Assembly: GCA_051880035.1 (NCBI GenBank)
Contig: JBJENE010000003.1
Coordinates: 1-64,000 of the forward strand
DNA from: Eshraghiella sp051880035
GTDB taxonomy: Bacteria; Bacillota; Clostridia; Lachnospirales; Lachnospiraceae
Reading direction: 5' to 3'
Length of the DNA: 64,000 bases
The notes under the pieces were generated by a model. It saw nothing but the letters and a program-made list of their open reading frames with translations. It did no database searches and was not told the DNA's origin. The position numbers and the translations under genes are program-made. Of the stretch, positions 51,226 through 59,879 are shown in pieces (position 1 is the stretch's first letter; each line of letters begins with the position of its first letter).

Positions 51226-51747
51226 TTATTTCTTCAATTCATAAAAATAATACATTTCTTCTTTGGAATCATTTATATCCTTATACATCCTCTTTTCGGT
51301 TAATACAAATTCCGCTTTTTCCACCACTTTCAAAGAAGATACATTTTCTTCCCGGATCGTTGCTATCATTTTAGAAACATTATAGTGATTGAAATAATAT
51401 TGGACATATCCTTTTACCGCCTCCGCAGCATAGCCATTACCTCTGTATTTTGATCCTATAAAATATGTAATTCCTATCTCCTGAAGGTCTTCATAATATG
51501 TACAACCAACACAACCTATAACTGTATCTTTATCTTTTAATGTTATTGTATAAGCCAGATAATCCATACACGGATTGTTTCTGATTGCAAAATCTTTTGC
51601 TTCGGTTATCCAGCCGGCCATCCATTCTCCACAATCCTTATCAAAGCCACAATCATTTAAACTTCCGTCCGATGCCATTTCAATAAAAGGGATTTCATCT
51701 TCCGGCTCTAAATCACGAATTAATAATCGTTTAGTTTCAATTAGCAT
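51226..51747 (-). CDS. GNAT family N-acetyltransferase (RimJ/RimL-like)
   Basis: 173 residues from the ATG at 51745-51747, which follows AGAGGTG; the frame extends ten codons earlier without a better site. Typical opening MLIETKRLLIRDLEPEDE, acetyl-CoA motif YFIGSKYRGNGYAAEAVKGYVQYYF and the VSKMIATIREENVSSLKVVEKAEF block (quoted in part). It probably acetylates a protein N-terminus or a small amine; the substrate is unknown. Its upstream region is the last unit of the response-regulator-tail repeat array. Confidence 0.88.
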   Translation of the reverse strand: MLIETKRLLIRDLEPEDEIPFIEMASDGSLNDCGFDKDCGEWMAGWITEAKDFAIRNNPCMDYLAYTITLKDKDTVIGCVGCTYYEDLQEIGITYFIGSKYRGNGYAAEAVKGYVQYYFNHYNVSKMIATIREENVSSLKVVEKAEFVLTEKRMYKDINDSKEEMYYFYELKK

Positions 51748-51780
51748 ACCATACACCTCTGCAATCGTCCCAATCAATCA

Positions 51781-52110
51781 CACCCTAAAGCGGTATCCTA
51801 CACCCCAAGGACATATCAGCTTTGATGATATGGGGCGTCCATATATTCTCCTACACCTTAAACCTGTAGCCTACGCCCCATAGACATATCAGCTTGGCTG
51901 ATATGGGCGCGACGCAGTCTGCGCATCCCTGCGGAGCATACTATATGATTGTCTATATATTCTTCTCACCCTAAAGCGGTAGCCTACGCCCCATTGACAT
52001 ATCAGCTTGGCTGATATGGGCGCGACGCAGTCTGCGCATCCCTGCGGAGCATACTATATGGGGCGTCCATATATTCTCCTACACCTTAAAACGATAGCCT
52101 ACGCCCCATA
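51781..52110 (-). repeat. Tandem array repeating the 3' end of the response-regulator gene
   Basis: Between the GNAT start and the regulator gene, the regulator's last codons recur three times: about 51966-51994, 51853-51880 and 51781-51808, besides the genuine copy at 52079-52110. Each can encode W-G-V-G-Y-R-F-(K/R)-V, three of the four with an immediate stop. A 65-base block (51883-51947 and 51996-52060) is identical in two units with a 113-base period, and a 34-base block (51829-51862 and 52057-52090) is identical in two. The units also contain the hairpin CATATCAGC-CAA-GCTGATATG. Confidence 0.85.
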
Positions 52111-52768
52111 TAGTTTCGATATATTGCGGTTTCTGGGAATTAAATTCAATCTTCTCACGGATTTTTTTGATGTGTACCGTTACCGTTGCAATATCACCGA
52201 TGGATTCCATATCCCATATTTCACGGAACAATTCTTCTTTGGTAAATACCCTGTTGGGATTCTCCGCAAGAAATGTAAGTAAATCAAATTCTTTGGAGGT
52301 AAAACTCTTTTCTTCGTTATTCACAAAAACTCTTCTCGCCGTCTTGTCAATCTTTAATCCGCGGATTTCAAAAATATCATTCTTGGCAGTTCCGGAATTA
52401 ATCAGTCTTTCATAACGGGCAAGGTGTGCCTTTACTCTGGCAACAAGCTCACTCGGGCTGAAAGGTTTGGTAATATAATCGTCTGCACCAAGTCCCAGAC
52501 CACGAATTTTATCTATATCATCCTTCTTGGCAGAAACCATAAGAACAGGTGTATCCTTAACATCCCTTATCTGCTTACATATTTCAAAACCATCAACTCC
52601 CGGGAGCATTAAATCCAGTATAAAAAGGTCGAAATCCTCAGAAAGGGCAAGGCCCAGTCCGTCAGTTCCGTTATTGGCAATAACAACTTCAAATCCGCTT
52701 AACTCCAGATAATCCTTTTCAAGCTCTGCAATGCTTGCTTCATCTTCAACAATCAAAATTCTGCTCAT
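52079..52768 (-). CDS. OmpR/PhoB-type response regulator
   Basis: 229 residues. Receiver domain 1-118: acidic pocket IVEDE, phosphoacceptor DLFILDLMLPGVDGF (Asp about 52), then PVLMVSAKKDD and the conserved Lys in DDYITKPFSP. A winged-helix DNA-binding domain lies at about 130-229, ending TIWGVGYRFKV. GGAG precedes the ATG. It follows its kinase gene by three bases, so the order is kinase first. The stop codon is followed by a tandem array repeating this gene's own last codons. The regulon is unknown. Confidence 0.93.
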   Translation of the reverse strand: MSRILIVEDEASIAELEKDYLELSGFEVVIANNGTDGLGLALSEDFDLFILDLMLPGVDGFEICKQIRDVKDTPVLMVSAKKDDIDKIRGLGLGADDYITKPFSPSELVARVKAHLARYERLINSGTAKNDIFEIRGLKIDKTARRVFVNNEEKSFTSKEFDLLTFLAENPNRVFTKEELFREIWDMESIGDIATVTVHIKKIREKIEFNSQKPQYIETIWGVGYRFKV

Positions 52769-52771
52769 ATC

Positions 52772-54289
52772 TTAACTCCTTTTCCCATCTGTAATTCTTT
52801 TGCACTCTTTGGGCTGTTCCATATACTTCTTGAGCTTAATGTGCATAACCGTTCCTTCATCAGGCCGGCTGTCGGCGGTTATTTCTCCGCCATGGTCGGA
52901 AATAATCTTTTTCACAATGGAAAGACCGATTCCGCTTCCTCCCTTAGTGGAATTTCTTGAGGTATCCGAACGGTAGAAGCGGTTAAAAATATGCGGTAAG
53001 TCTATAGGATCAATACCCTTTCCGTTATCTCTGATATCTATATTTACATAATCCCCGTCTTCTTTAAGGACTATTGTAATCTCCGCTCCATCCTCCCGTT
53101 CCATATATTTAACCGAATTGCTTATTATGTTATTGATAACCCTTTTTAACTGCTCCGGATCAGCCACAATATCGGTATCCGCCTTCACATAATCCTGTAT
53201 TGAAAACCTGATTCCAAGCGCGCCCAGTTCCATTTCCAAATCGGCTCCGCAGTCACTGAAATAATCAGAAACAGGCAGTCTCGTAAAATTATAAGGAATT
53301 TTATTGGTGTCGATTTTGGAATAGAATGTAAGTTCATCAATAAGTTTATCCATATCGCATGCTTTATTATATATGGTCTTAATGTAATGATCCATCTTCT
53401 CATCCGTATCGGCCACACCGTCTATAATTCCTTCCACATATCCCTTAATTGCCGTAATCGGAGTCTTAAGGTCATGTGAAATATTGCTTATCAGTTCCTT
53501 GCTTTCCGCATCTGCCTGAAGCTTTTCCTCGGCATTCTGCTTAAGTCTGAGCCTCATACTGTTAAAGTCACGGTACAAATCCGAAAATTCGTCCTGGCCG
53601 GTGGTATCAATATCAAAATCCAGATTGCCGTTCTTGATGTTATTGGTGGCAAGCCGCAGTTTATTTATAGGTGTAAGGGTCTCCCTGTGTATCCAGGCAA
53701 TAAATAACCCGCTGGTAAAAACAAGTACAAGAACAATCACAATAATTGCATTAAATGCCATTACCCTTACCTGTGATATGTATTCTTTAAGCTTCATAAT
53801 AATAAATGCATTGCCGGTGGTTTTATCCTTATTGACAAACTCAACGCGGTTAACAATCATCTGGTAATTACCACCCAGATATATTCCCGCCGTACTGTCA
53901 TCTCCGAAATCGATTCTTGTTAACTCTTTAACAATCTCATCCGTACCACTTTCTCCGGAATAAGTACAAACACCCTTATCCACAACTATCAGATATGCAT
54001 ATCTTCCGGAAAGTTCTTTATTAATACTATCCAGAAATTCCCTGTCGGAAAACTGCTCCGGGGCAGTCTCGGCAGCATCGATAAGCTTAACATACTCGCT
54101 TTCGCAGATTTTTGAAAAAAGCATGGCAGGATTGGCCAACATATCATATGTAGCATCACTTGTATGATATCTGTTGCTTATCTCATTAATCTGAAATTTC
54201 AAAAGCACGGTAAGTGCCGCCGTAAACAAAAAAGCCGGAACAAGTATAAGTATTCCGAATGAAATTTTAAGCTTGGTAGAAAGTTTCAT
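52772..54289 (-). CDS. Sensor histidine kinase
   Basis: 505 residues. A transmembrane helix near 7-30, an extracytoplasmic domain of about 140 residues, a second helix near 180-200 (AIIVIVLVLVFTSGLFIAWI), then HAMP at 203-255. HisKA phosphoacceptor SNISHDLKTPITAIKGY, followed by HATPase_c with NNIISNSVKYM (N box), DNGKGIDPIDLPHIFNRFYR (G1/F) and GGSGIGLSIVKKI (G2). The signal is unknown. It is translationally close to its response regulator (three bases). GGAG precedes the ATG. Confidence 0.93.
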   Translation of the reverse strand: MKLSTKLKISFGILILVPAFLFTAALTVLLKFQINEISNRYHTSDATYDMLANPAMLFSKICESEYVKLIDAAETAPEQFSDREFLDSINKELSGRYAYLIVVDKGVCTYSGESGTDEIVKELTRIDFGDDSTAGIYLGGNYQMIVNRVEFVNKDKTTGNAFIIMKLKEYISQVRVMAFNAIIVIVLVLVFTSGLFIAWIHRETLTPINKLRLATNNIKNGNLDFDIDTTGQDEFSDLYRDFNSMRLRLKQNAEEKLQADAESKELISNISHDLKTPITAIKGYVEGIIDGVADTDEKMDHYIKTIYNKACDMDKLIDELTFYSKIDTNKIPYNFTRLPVSDYFSDCGADLEMELGALGIRFSIQDYVKADTDIVADPEQLKRVINNIISNSVKYMEREDGAEITIVLKEDGDYVNIDIRDNGKGIDPIDLPHIFNRFYRSDTSRNSTKGGSGIGLSIVKKIISDHGGEITADSRPDEGTVMHIKLKKYMEQPKECKRITDGKRS

Positions 54290-54404
54290 AATCAGACTCC
54301 GTTGCTTTTATCATGCATTTTAAAAATCCGGATACATGTTACACACGCATCCGGATTCATTTTACCATAAATTACGCCAAAAAAGTTAAAAACAATGATT
54401 AACT

Positions 54405-55586
54405 TTATAAATATTTTCTTAAAACTTCCACTTTATCAATTTTTTCCCATGGAAGATCTATATCGGTACGGCCAAAATGTCCGTATGCGGCTGTCTGCTT
54501 ATAGATAGGTCTTCTAAGGTCAAGCATTTTAATTATTCCGGCAGGTCTTAAGTCAAAATTGTCTCTTACGATTTCAACAAGCTTTTTCTCACTTATTTTA
54601 CCGGTTCCGAATGTATCTATATTGATTGAAGTAGGTTTTGCAACACCGATTGCATATGAAAGCTGGATTTCGCATCTGTCTGCAAGTCCTGCCGCAACAA
54701 TATTTTTGGCAACATATCTTGCAGCGTATGCGGCTGAACGGTCAACCTTGGTGCAGTCCTTACCGGAAAAGGCTCCTCCGCCGTGTCTGGCTGCTCCGCC
54801 GTAAGTGTCTACGATTATTTTGCGGCCTGTAAGTCCGGAATCTCCCATAGGGCCTCCGATTACAAATCTTCCTGTAGGATTTATATAGATTTTGGTGTCA
54901 TCATCAATCATTTCGGAATCCACAATTGCATCTATTACATATTTTCTGATATCTTCATGTATCTGTTCCTGTGTAATTTCAGGAGCATGCTGTGATGACA
55001 CAACAATGGCATCAAGACGGACCGGTTTCTTATTGTCATCATATTCAACCGTAACCTGTGTCTTTCCGTCCGGTCTCAGATACGGAAGTGTACCGTCTTT
55101 GCGCACTTTGGTAAGCTGCTTTGAAAGCTTCTGGGCAAGTGCTGCGGAATATGGCATATATTCCTCGGTTTCATTGGTAGCATATCCGAACATCATTCCC
55201 TGGTCTCCGGCTCCAATCTCATCCAGATCCTCGTCCTGGCCTTTCTTAGCCTCCAACGCCTTATCAACACCAAGCGCTATGTCTTCCGACTGCTTATCCA
55301 GGGCAATCATTACAGCACATGTATTTCCGTCAAATCCTTTTTCAGAGCTGTCATATCCTATTTCAACTATAGTATCTCTTACGATACGATTAATATCTAT
55401 ATTGGCTTTAGTTGTAACTTCACCCATTACCATTACAAATCCGGTATTGGTAAGTGTTTCACAGGCTACTCTTGAATACGGATCCTGAGTATAAAGCTCA
55501 TCCAGTATTGCATCCGAAATCTGATCACAGATTTTGTCAGGATGTCCTTCGGTTACTGATTCTGATGTAAATAAAATTTTCTCCAT
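54405..55586 (-). CDS. metK: S-adenosylmethionine synthetase
   Basis: 393 residues from the ATG at 55584-55586 (AAGGAG seven bases upstream); the longer frame would run into the riboswitch terminator. It makes SAM from methionine and ATP. LFTSESVTEGHPDKICDQISDA start, GAGDQGMMFGYATNET, and the P-loop-like GGGAFSGKDCTKVDRSAAYAARY (quoted in part). The C-terminal YGHFGRTDIDLPWEK is conserved. Controlled by the SAM riboswitch upstream: high SAM should terminate transcription. Confidence 0.97.
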   Translation of the reverse strand: MEKILFTSESVTEGHPDKICDQISDAILDELYTQDPYSRVACETLTNTGFVMVMGEVTTKANIDINRIVRDTIVEIGYDSSEKGFDGNTCAVMIALDKQSEDIALGVDKALEAKKGQDEDLDEIGAGDQGMMFGYATNETEEYMPYSAALAQKLSKQLTKVRKDGTLPYLRPDGKTQVTVEYDDNKKPVRLDAIVVSSQHAPEITQEQIHEDIRKYVIDAIVDSEMIDDDTKIYINPTGRFVIGGPMGDSGLTGRKIIVDTYGGAARHGGGAFSGKDCTKVDRSAAYAARYVAKNIVAAGLADRCEIQLSYAIGVAKPTSINIDTFGTGKISEKKLVEIVRDNFDLRPAGIIKMLDLRRPIYKQTAAYGHFGRTDIDLPWEKIDKVEVLRKYL

Positions 55587-55663
55587 TGTATTTCTCCTTC
55601 CTTTTTGTATACAAAGCAGACTTGTCAGCTTTAAATTCCCTCTATCCCCAATTTCCAAAAGCG

Positions 55664-55809
55664 AAAAAAATAAGCCCACAAACTGCGGACTCGATTATAG
55701 AAAAACCAAATCCACTTATTGCTCGAAAAAATCGCTCAGGTTGGCACCTTCCATGAAAGGGGTTGCCGTGACTTCACAGATCCTATGTATCTCCATCACT
55801 CTGAATAAG
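55664..55809 (-). ncRNA. SAM-I (S-box) riboswitch controlling metK
   Basis: Minus strand. P1 is CTTATT (55804-55809) paired with AATAAG (55715-55720). Core S-box strings are present: AGAGTGATGGAG, GGATCTGTGAAGTCACGGCAACC and AAGGTGCCAACCTGAGCG (quoted in part). The expression platform is an intrinsic terminator at 55664-55690: AGTCCGC/GTGGGCT with loop AGTTT followed by seven T's. The arrangement predicts termination when SAM is bound. Confidence 0.93.
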
Positions 55810-55847
55810 CGGGATTAAATTTGTATATTATTTTGTTTACATAACAG

Positions 55848-55876
55848 ATTGTATTACTTTCATGTATATTAGTCAA
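55848..55876 (-). promoter_or_regulatory. Sigma-A promoter of the metK leader
   Basis: Minus strand TTGACT (55871-55876), 17 bases, TACAAT (55848-55853). Start predicted near 55841, about 32 bases before the riboswitch P1. On the plus strand, TTGACA (55904-55909) and TATAGT (55925-55930), 15 bases apart, may drive the divergent hemolysin III gene. Confidence 0.65.
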
Positions 55877-56038
55877 TATATTTAAAAACTTTTTATAAAA
55901 GTATTGACATATTGCTCTGCATGATATAGTCTGTTTTATGTAAGACATAGTTTTATATACTACATCTTGTGTTTTGTTGAATTATTTGTTGCGGTTTGCC
56001 ATATAATATTATTACAGTTTTTTGAAAGGAGTTTTCAT

Positions 56039-56686
56039 ATGCAGATTAACATTCGTGAACCGGGCAGTGCATTTACACATCTTATTGGTATGGTTCTTGC
56101 CGCTGCCGCCACAACACCTCTTTTAATAAAATCAGCTCTTTCAGGCAAAAATACTTTGTTTGCATTAAGTATTTTTTGCATGAGTATGGTACTTTTATAC
56201 GGAGCCAGCACAACTTATCATTCGGTAAGTCTTACCGGGCATTTACTGGAAATTTTTCGAAAAATTGACCACATGATGATATTTGTTCTTATAGCAGGCT
56301 CTTACACTCCCGTATGTCTTATTATCCTGGGCGGGAAGCTTGGATACACCATGTTAGCCATCGTCTGGGGAATTGCACTTTTGGGTATGCTTCTTAAAGC
56401 CTGCTGGGTAACATGCCCGAAATGGTTTTCCTCAGTTATATATATCGCCATGGGATGGGTCTGCGTGGCAGTATTCGGGCAGTTATGGAATACCCTGCCC
56501 GGAGCAGCCTTTGCCTGGCTTCTGGCAGGCGGCATTATCTATACCATCGGCGGCATAATTTATGCTATAAAGCCTAAAGCTTTTGACAGTAAGCATAAGA
56601 TGTTCGGGCTTCACGAAATTTTTCATCTCTTTGTTATGGGCGGAAGCTTCTGTCATTTTATATTTATGTATTTCTATGTGGCATAA
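56039..56686 (+). CDS. Hemolysin III family membrane protein (PAQR fold)
   Basis: 215 residues from the ATG at 56039 (AAAGGAG seven bases upstream; the 24 extra codons have no site). Seven membrane helices. PAQR metal-site residues: ASTTYHSV (Ser/His), DHMMIFVLIAGSYTPVCL (Asp), and HEIFHLFVMGGSFCHFIFMY with two His (quoted in part). Known as YqfA/HlyIII; the true function in bacteria is unclear (membrane homeostasis or hydrolase), and haemolysis is not implied. Divergent from metK and convergent with potD. Confidence 0.9.
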   Translation: MQINIREPGSAFTHLIGMVLAAAATTPLLIKSALSGKNTLFALSIFCMSMVLLYGASTTYHSVSLTGHLLEIFRKIDHMMIFVLIAGSYTPVCLIILGGKLGYTMLAIVWGIALLGMLLKACWVTCPKWFSSVIYIAMGWVCVAVFGQLWNTLPGAAFAWLLAGGIIYTIGGIIYAIKPKAFDSKHKMFGLHEIFHLFVMGGSFCHFIFMYFYVA

Positions 56687-56705
56687 AACTTTGGACAGGC
56701 ATGAT

Positions 56706-56780
56706 AAAAAGGATGTAAAGAAACCGTCATTAATTAAGCGAAAGCGTTCTTTCGGACGATTTTTTACATCCTTAATTTTT
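56706..56780. terminator. Bidirectional terminator between hemolysin III gene and potD, containing a shared 19-bp repeat
   Basis: AAGGATGTAAA...AAACCGTC (56709-56728) pairs with GGACGATTTTTTACATCCTT (56754-56772); T-runs follow on both strands. The loop side holds TAAGCGAAAGCGTTCTTTC (56735-56753), whose exact reverse complement occurs at 62759-62777. Confidence 0.75.
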
Positions 56781-58284
56781 ATCTTTTTCTGAAAATTCTG
56801 TGTCTGAATATTATAAGGAGAACAGCCACAACCACCACGGCTGCCGCAATTCCCACTGTTATCCATGTTTTGGAACTTATCATTCCAAGATTAAAGCATC
56901 TGACATTAATCCACATCTGATTAATATTTTTGTTGGCCTCATCATCAAAATACTGCATTACGGCACTTCTTTGAATAACTTCCTCCGTCGGGTACTGAGC
57001 CGCCAGCTGTCTGTCCTGTTGTTCAAAAAGGGCTGTAATCACATAATCTTCATCATCAGAATCACCGCTGAAGAAATATCCTAACGGATACTCTATTGTA
57101 TCGGTTTCTCCCTCTTCGGCGCCATAACACCAGTCTGCATATTCAAATACCAGAGGACTGTCCCCGCCGGAAATCACAGATGTGTATCCAATGTAGTACA
57201 TGTTTCTCACTACATTATCCGGTCTTGATATAAAATTGATGAAGGCTTCTGCTGCGTGCTTCTGATTTGAATCTCCGTTAATTCCTGATTTAAGCATTAC
57301 CCATCCGTCAAACCAGAGATTGGTGCATTCCTCAGGAACTGCCCAGTTAAGATATACTTCATCTTCCTCTGCCTGATCAAGGGTATACACTCCGTCTCCC
57401 GACCACTGAAGATTGGCGACCACTTTACCGGAAACCATATCCGCCTTACCGCTGTCTGTTTCAAATGAATATACATTATTACGGATATCTTTAAGCAGGG
57501 CTTCTGCTTTTTCAATCGTATCCGGGTCGGTATCGTTCATGATGGCGGCCAGTTTTTCATGATAATCTTCACTCTCTGTAAAGTTTTTATCCATGAGAAT
57601 TTCTTTGTTAATAATTCCCAGAGCCGGAAAATAAGCATCACGCACATTATCTTTGGCGGTTACCTGTCTGTAAAAATTTTCATCAGTGAGTATTTCCCAT
57701 GTAGATGCCTCTTCTTTGGTAACATATTCAGGGTTATACACCATTCCCGTGACGCCCCACATGTAACCCGCCGCATATTTGGCCCAGGCTTCACCGTTGA
57801 TTTCATTATCCTCAAAAACGCTTCTAATATAAGGAGACACTCCGTTAATATAGTAGTTGTCCGGATTTTCAGTATCAAAAAAATCCTCTGACAAAGGCTC
57901 TAAAAGGTCTTCGCTCATCAGCTTCATAATCATATATTCCGAAGGACATACAAGATCAAATTTATCTCCAAATGTAAGCTGGCTGTAAAGCTCCTCGTTG
58001 GTTCCGAAAGTAGAGTATTCCACAATTACTTTTTTGCCGTAGGTCTCATAATACCAGTTTTCAAAATCGCTTATGATTCCCTCTTCGCTGAAAATAGTTT
58101 CACTTTCTAAGTCAATGGCTTCCTCTTCGTCCCAGCCGCCTTCGTCCATATACTCTTCCCAGTTACATATGCGAAGCACTACTGTATCATCTGCAGCATT
58201 GACAGAAACGGATGATACAGGTCCCAAAAAAACACTTAATGCTAAAAGCAGTGCTGCACAGAAACTAAACATCCTTTTTTGCAT
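56779..58284 (-). CDS. potD: Spermidine/putrescine-binding protein with a C-terminal membrane anchor
   Basis: 501 residues from the ATG at 58282-58284, which has AGG eight bases upstream and overlaps the end of potC by 20 bases. Signal peptide at 1-31 (MFSFCAALLLALSVFLGPVSSVSVNA). The solute-binding domain has VLRICNWEEYMDEG, FGTNEELYSQL, DLVCPSEYMIMKLM and a polyamine-site-like WGVTGMVYN. It ends in a hydrophobic helix (ITVGIAAAVVVVAVLLIIF) followed by RHRIFRKR. No lipobox is present, so it seems membrane-tethered by its C-terminus instead of by a lipid. At 501 residues it exceeds the usual 350, with an acidic N-terminal insertion (EEEAIDLESETIF). Confidence 0.9.
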   Translation of the reverse strand: MQKRMFSFCAALLLALSVFLGPVSSVSVNAADDTVVLRICNWEEYMDEGGWDEEEAIDLESETIFSEEGIISDFENWYYETYGKKVIVEYSTFGTNEELYSQLTFGDKFDLVCPSEYMIMKLMSEDLLEPLSEDFFDTENPDNYYINGVSPYIRSVFEDNEINGEAWAKYAAGYMWGVTGMVYNPEYVTKEEASTWEILTDENFYRQVTAKDNVRDAYFPALGIINKEILMDKNFTESEDYHEKLAAIMNDTDPDTIEKAEALLKDIRNNVYSFETDSGKADMVSGKVVANLQWSGDGVYTLDQAEEDEVYLNWAVPEECTNLWFDGWVMLKSGINGDSNQKHAAEAFINFISRPDNVVRNMYYIGYTSVISGGDSPLVFEYADWCYGAEEGETDTIEYPLGYFFSGDSDDEDYVITALFEQQDRQLAAQYPTEEVIQRSAVMQYFDDEANKNINQMWINVRCFNLGMISSKTWITVGIAAAVVVVAVLLIIFRHRIFRKR

Positions 58285-59077
58285 TATTCGCACCTGCCTT
58301 TCTGCCCAAAGCAAAATTACCGCCAAGCACAACTACCAGAATCAGCACAAAAATCAATGTGGATAATGCCCACAGTGCAGTCTTGATTTCGGTATGGGAG
58401 CCCTTTGTGGCGTTAACAACATAGGTACTGATTGTATCAAAGGTTGTAGGCTTTGTGTATGTGGTAATAAAATAGTCATCCAGAGATAATGTAACAGCCA
58501 GAAGAAAGCCTGAAACAATTCCCGGAATAAGCTGCGGTATTACAACCTTAAACATAGCCTGTCCTGCATTGGCCCCGAGATCCAACGCAGCCTCATAAAG
58601 ACTGTGGTCCATCTGTTTTAATCGCGGAACCACTGATAAATACACAAAAGGAGCTGACAAAGCCACATGTCCTGCCACAAGAGGAACATATGAATCTTTT
58701 GGGATACCAAGAACAACAATCAAAAGCACACAGATTGAAAATCCGGTTACAACATCTGCATTAACAACGGGAATCTGATTAGCCGTTGCAATAAAATGAT
58801 GAGCCGACTTTTTGGAATAAAAAGCGCCTATCGCTCCTATTGTACCGAGTACAGTTGATATTAATGCGGAAGCAAGTGCCAGAATCACTGTTTTTCCAAT
58901 CATATCCAACAGTTCAGGAGTAGTAAAAAGTGTTTTATAGTTCTGCAGTGAAAAATTACCCGTAGTTCCGATAATGGCTGTATCCGTAAAGCTGTATACT
59001 GCCAGAATCAATATAGGAAGGTACATAAAAAGCAGAACCAGTGAGAGCCATGCTCCGCGAAAAATTTTTCTCATCAT
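58265..59077 (-). CDS. potC: Polyamine ABC transporter permease
   Basis: 270 residues, six helices. The binding-protein-dependent permease EAA loop reads LYEAALDLGANAGQAMFKVVIPQLIPGI (quoted in part). Typical PotC opening LVLLFMYLPILILAVYSF and FSLQNYKTLF. It pairs with PotB to form the membrane channel. Its start overlaps the potB stop by four bases (ATGA). GAC-type alternative starts are not needed. Confidence 0.93.
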   Translation of the reverse strand: MMRKIFRGAWLSLVLLFMYLPILILAVYSFTDTAIIGTTGNFSLQNYKTLFTTPELLDMIGKTVILALASALISTVLGTIGAIGAFYSKKSAHHFIATANQIPVVNADVVTGFSICVLLIVVLGIPKDSYVPLVAGHVALSAPFVYLSVVPRLKQMDHSLYEAALDLGANAGQAMFKVVIPQLIPGIVSGFLLAVTLSLDDYFITTYTKPTTFDTISTYVVNATKGSHTEIKTALWALSTLIFVLILVVVLGGNFALGRKAGANNAKKDV

Positions 59078-59865
59078 AGCAGTGCCCCCCTGTTCGATTC
59101 TTCTTCATTAAATCCATTGGTTGCCCAGGTAATAATAAAGATAATTATTAAAAGGACAATGGAAATCATTGAACCGCTGTTCCAGTCATACGCACTGAAA
59201 TAACTTCCGATAAGACTTCCCATTATATATGTGCTGTTATAAAGCATATCAAGAATTACATAGTTAGTCATTGCCGGCAAAAATACCATCGTTACCCCGC
59301 TTATTATTCCCGGAACGGAAAGTGGAAGCGTTACTTTGCAGAAAGCGTCGAACCTTCCGGCTCCAAGGTCATACGCAGCCTCAAGAAGGCTGTTATCAAG
59401 CTTACACAAAGATGTATACAACGGAAGTATCATAAAAGGTAAAAAGTCATATGTCATTCCGATTACGGTATTGAGAAAAGGATGATATGCCATATTTCCT
59501 TCAATAAATGTAAGTATTTCTTTTAATGCAGCTATTCTCAATGTAAAATTAATCCACATAGGAACTATGAAAAGCACCAGAAGGACTGTTTTTTTCTTCA
59601 TATGGCTGCGGGCAAGAATATATGCTACGGGATATGCAATCAAAAGGCATACCACCGTAGTGGTGAATGCAACCGAAAGGCTGTAGCACAATGTTCCTAT
59701 CGTATTCTGATCGGTAAAAAAACCTATGAAATTCGCGAGGGTAAATCTCCCTTCTCCGTTTGAAAAAGCATAATATAGTATAACCAATAACGGTGCAATT
59801 ACAAAACAGATCAGGAACGCCGCATATGGAATGCACAGCTGCTTTCGCGAAAAACGAATTTTCAT
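59074..59865 (-). CDS. potB: Polyamine ABC transporter permease
   Basis: 263 residues from the ATG at 59863-59865 (AAAGGAG eight bases upstream; the frame extends six codons back). Six helices. EAA loop LLEAAYDLGAGRFDAFCKVTLPLSVPGI (quoted in part). PYAAFLICFVIAPLLVILYYAF is the usual first helix. It forms the heterodimeric channel with PotC and docks on PotA through the EAA loop. It begins 14 bases after the potA stop. Confidence 0.93.
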   Translation of the reverse strand: MKIRFSRKQLCIPYAAFLICFVIAPLLVILYYAFSNGEGRFTLANFIGFFTDQNTIGTLCYSLSVAFTTTVVCLLIAYPVAYILARSHMKKKTVLLVLFIVPMWINFTLRIAALKEILTFIEGNMAYHPFLNTVIGMTYDFLPFMILPLYTSLCKLDNSLLEAAYDLGAGRFDAFCKVTLPLSVPGIISGVTMVFLPAMTNYVILDMLYNSTYIMGSLIGSYFSAYDWNSGSMISIVLLIIIFIITWATNGFNEEESNRGALL

Positions 59866-59879
59866 ACGCGTAACTCCTT

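Noticed and set aside
51781..52080. CRISPR array
   Set aside because: Units are about 113 bases with partial copies and contain the regulator's coding tail; no short direct repeat with unique spacers and no cas genes.
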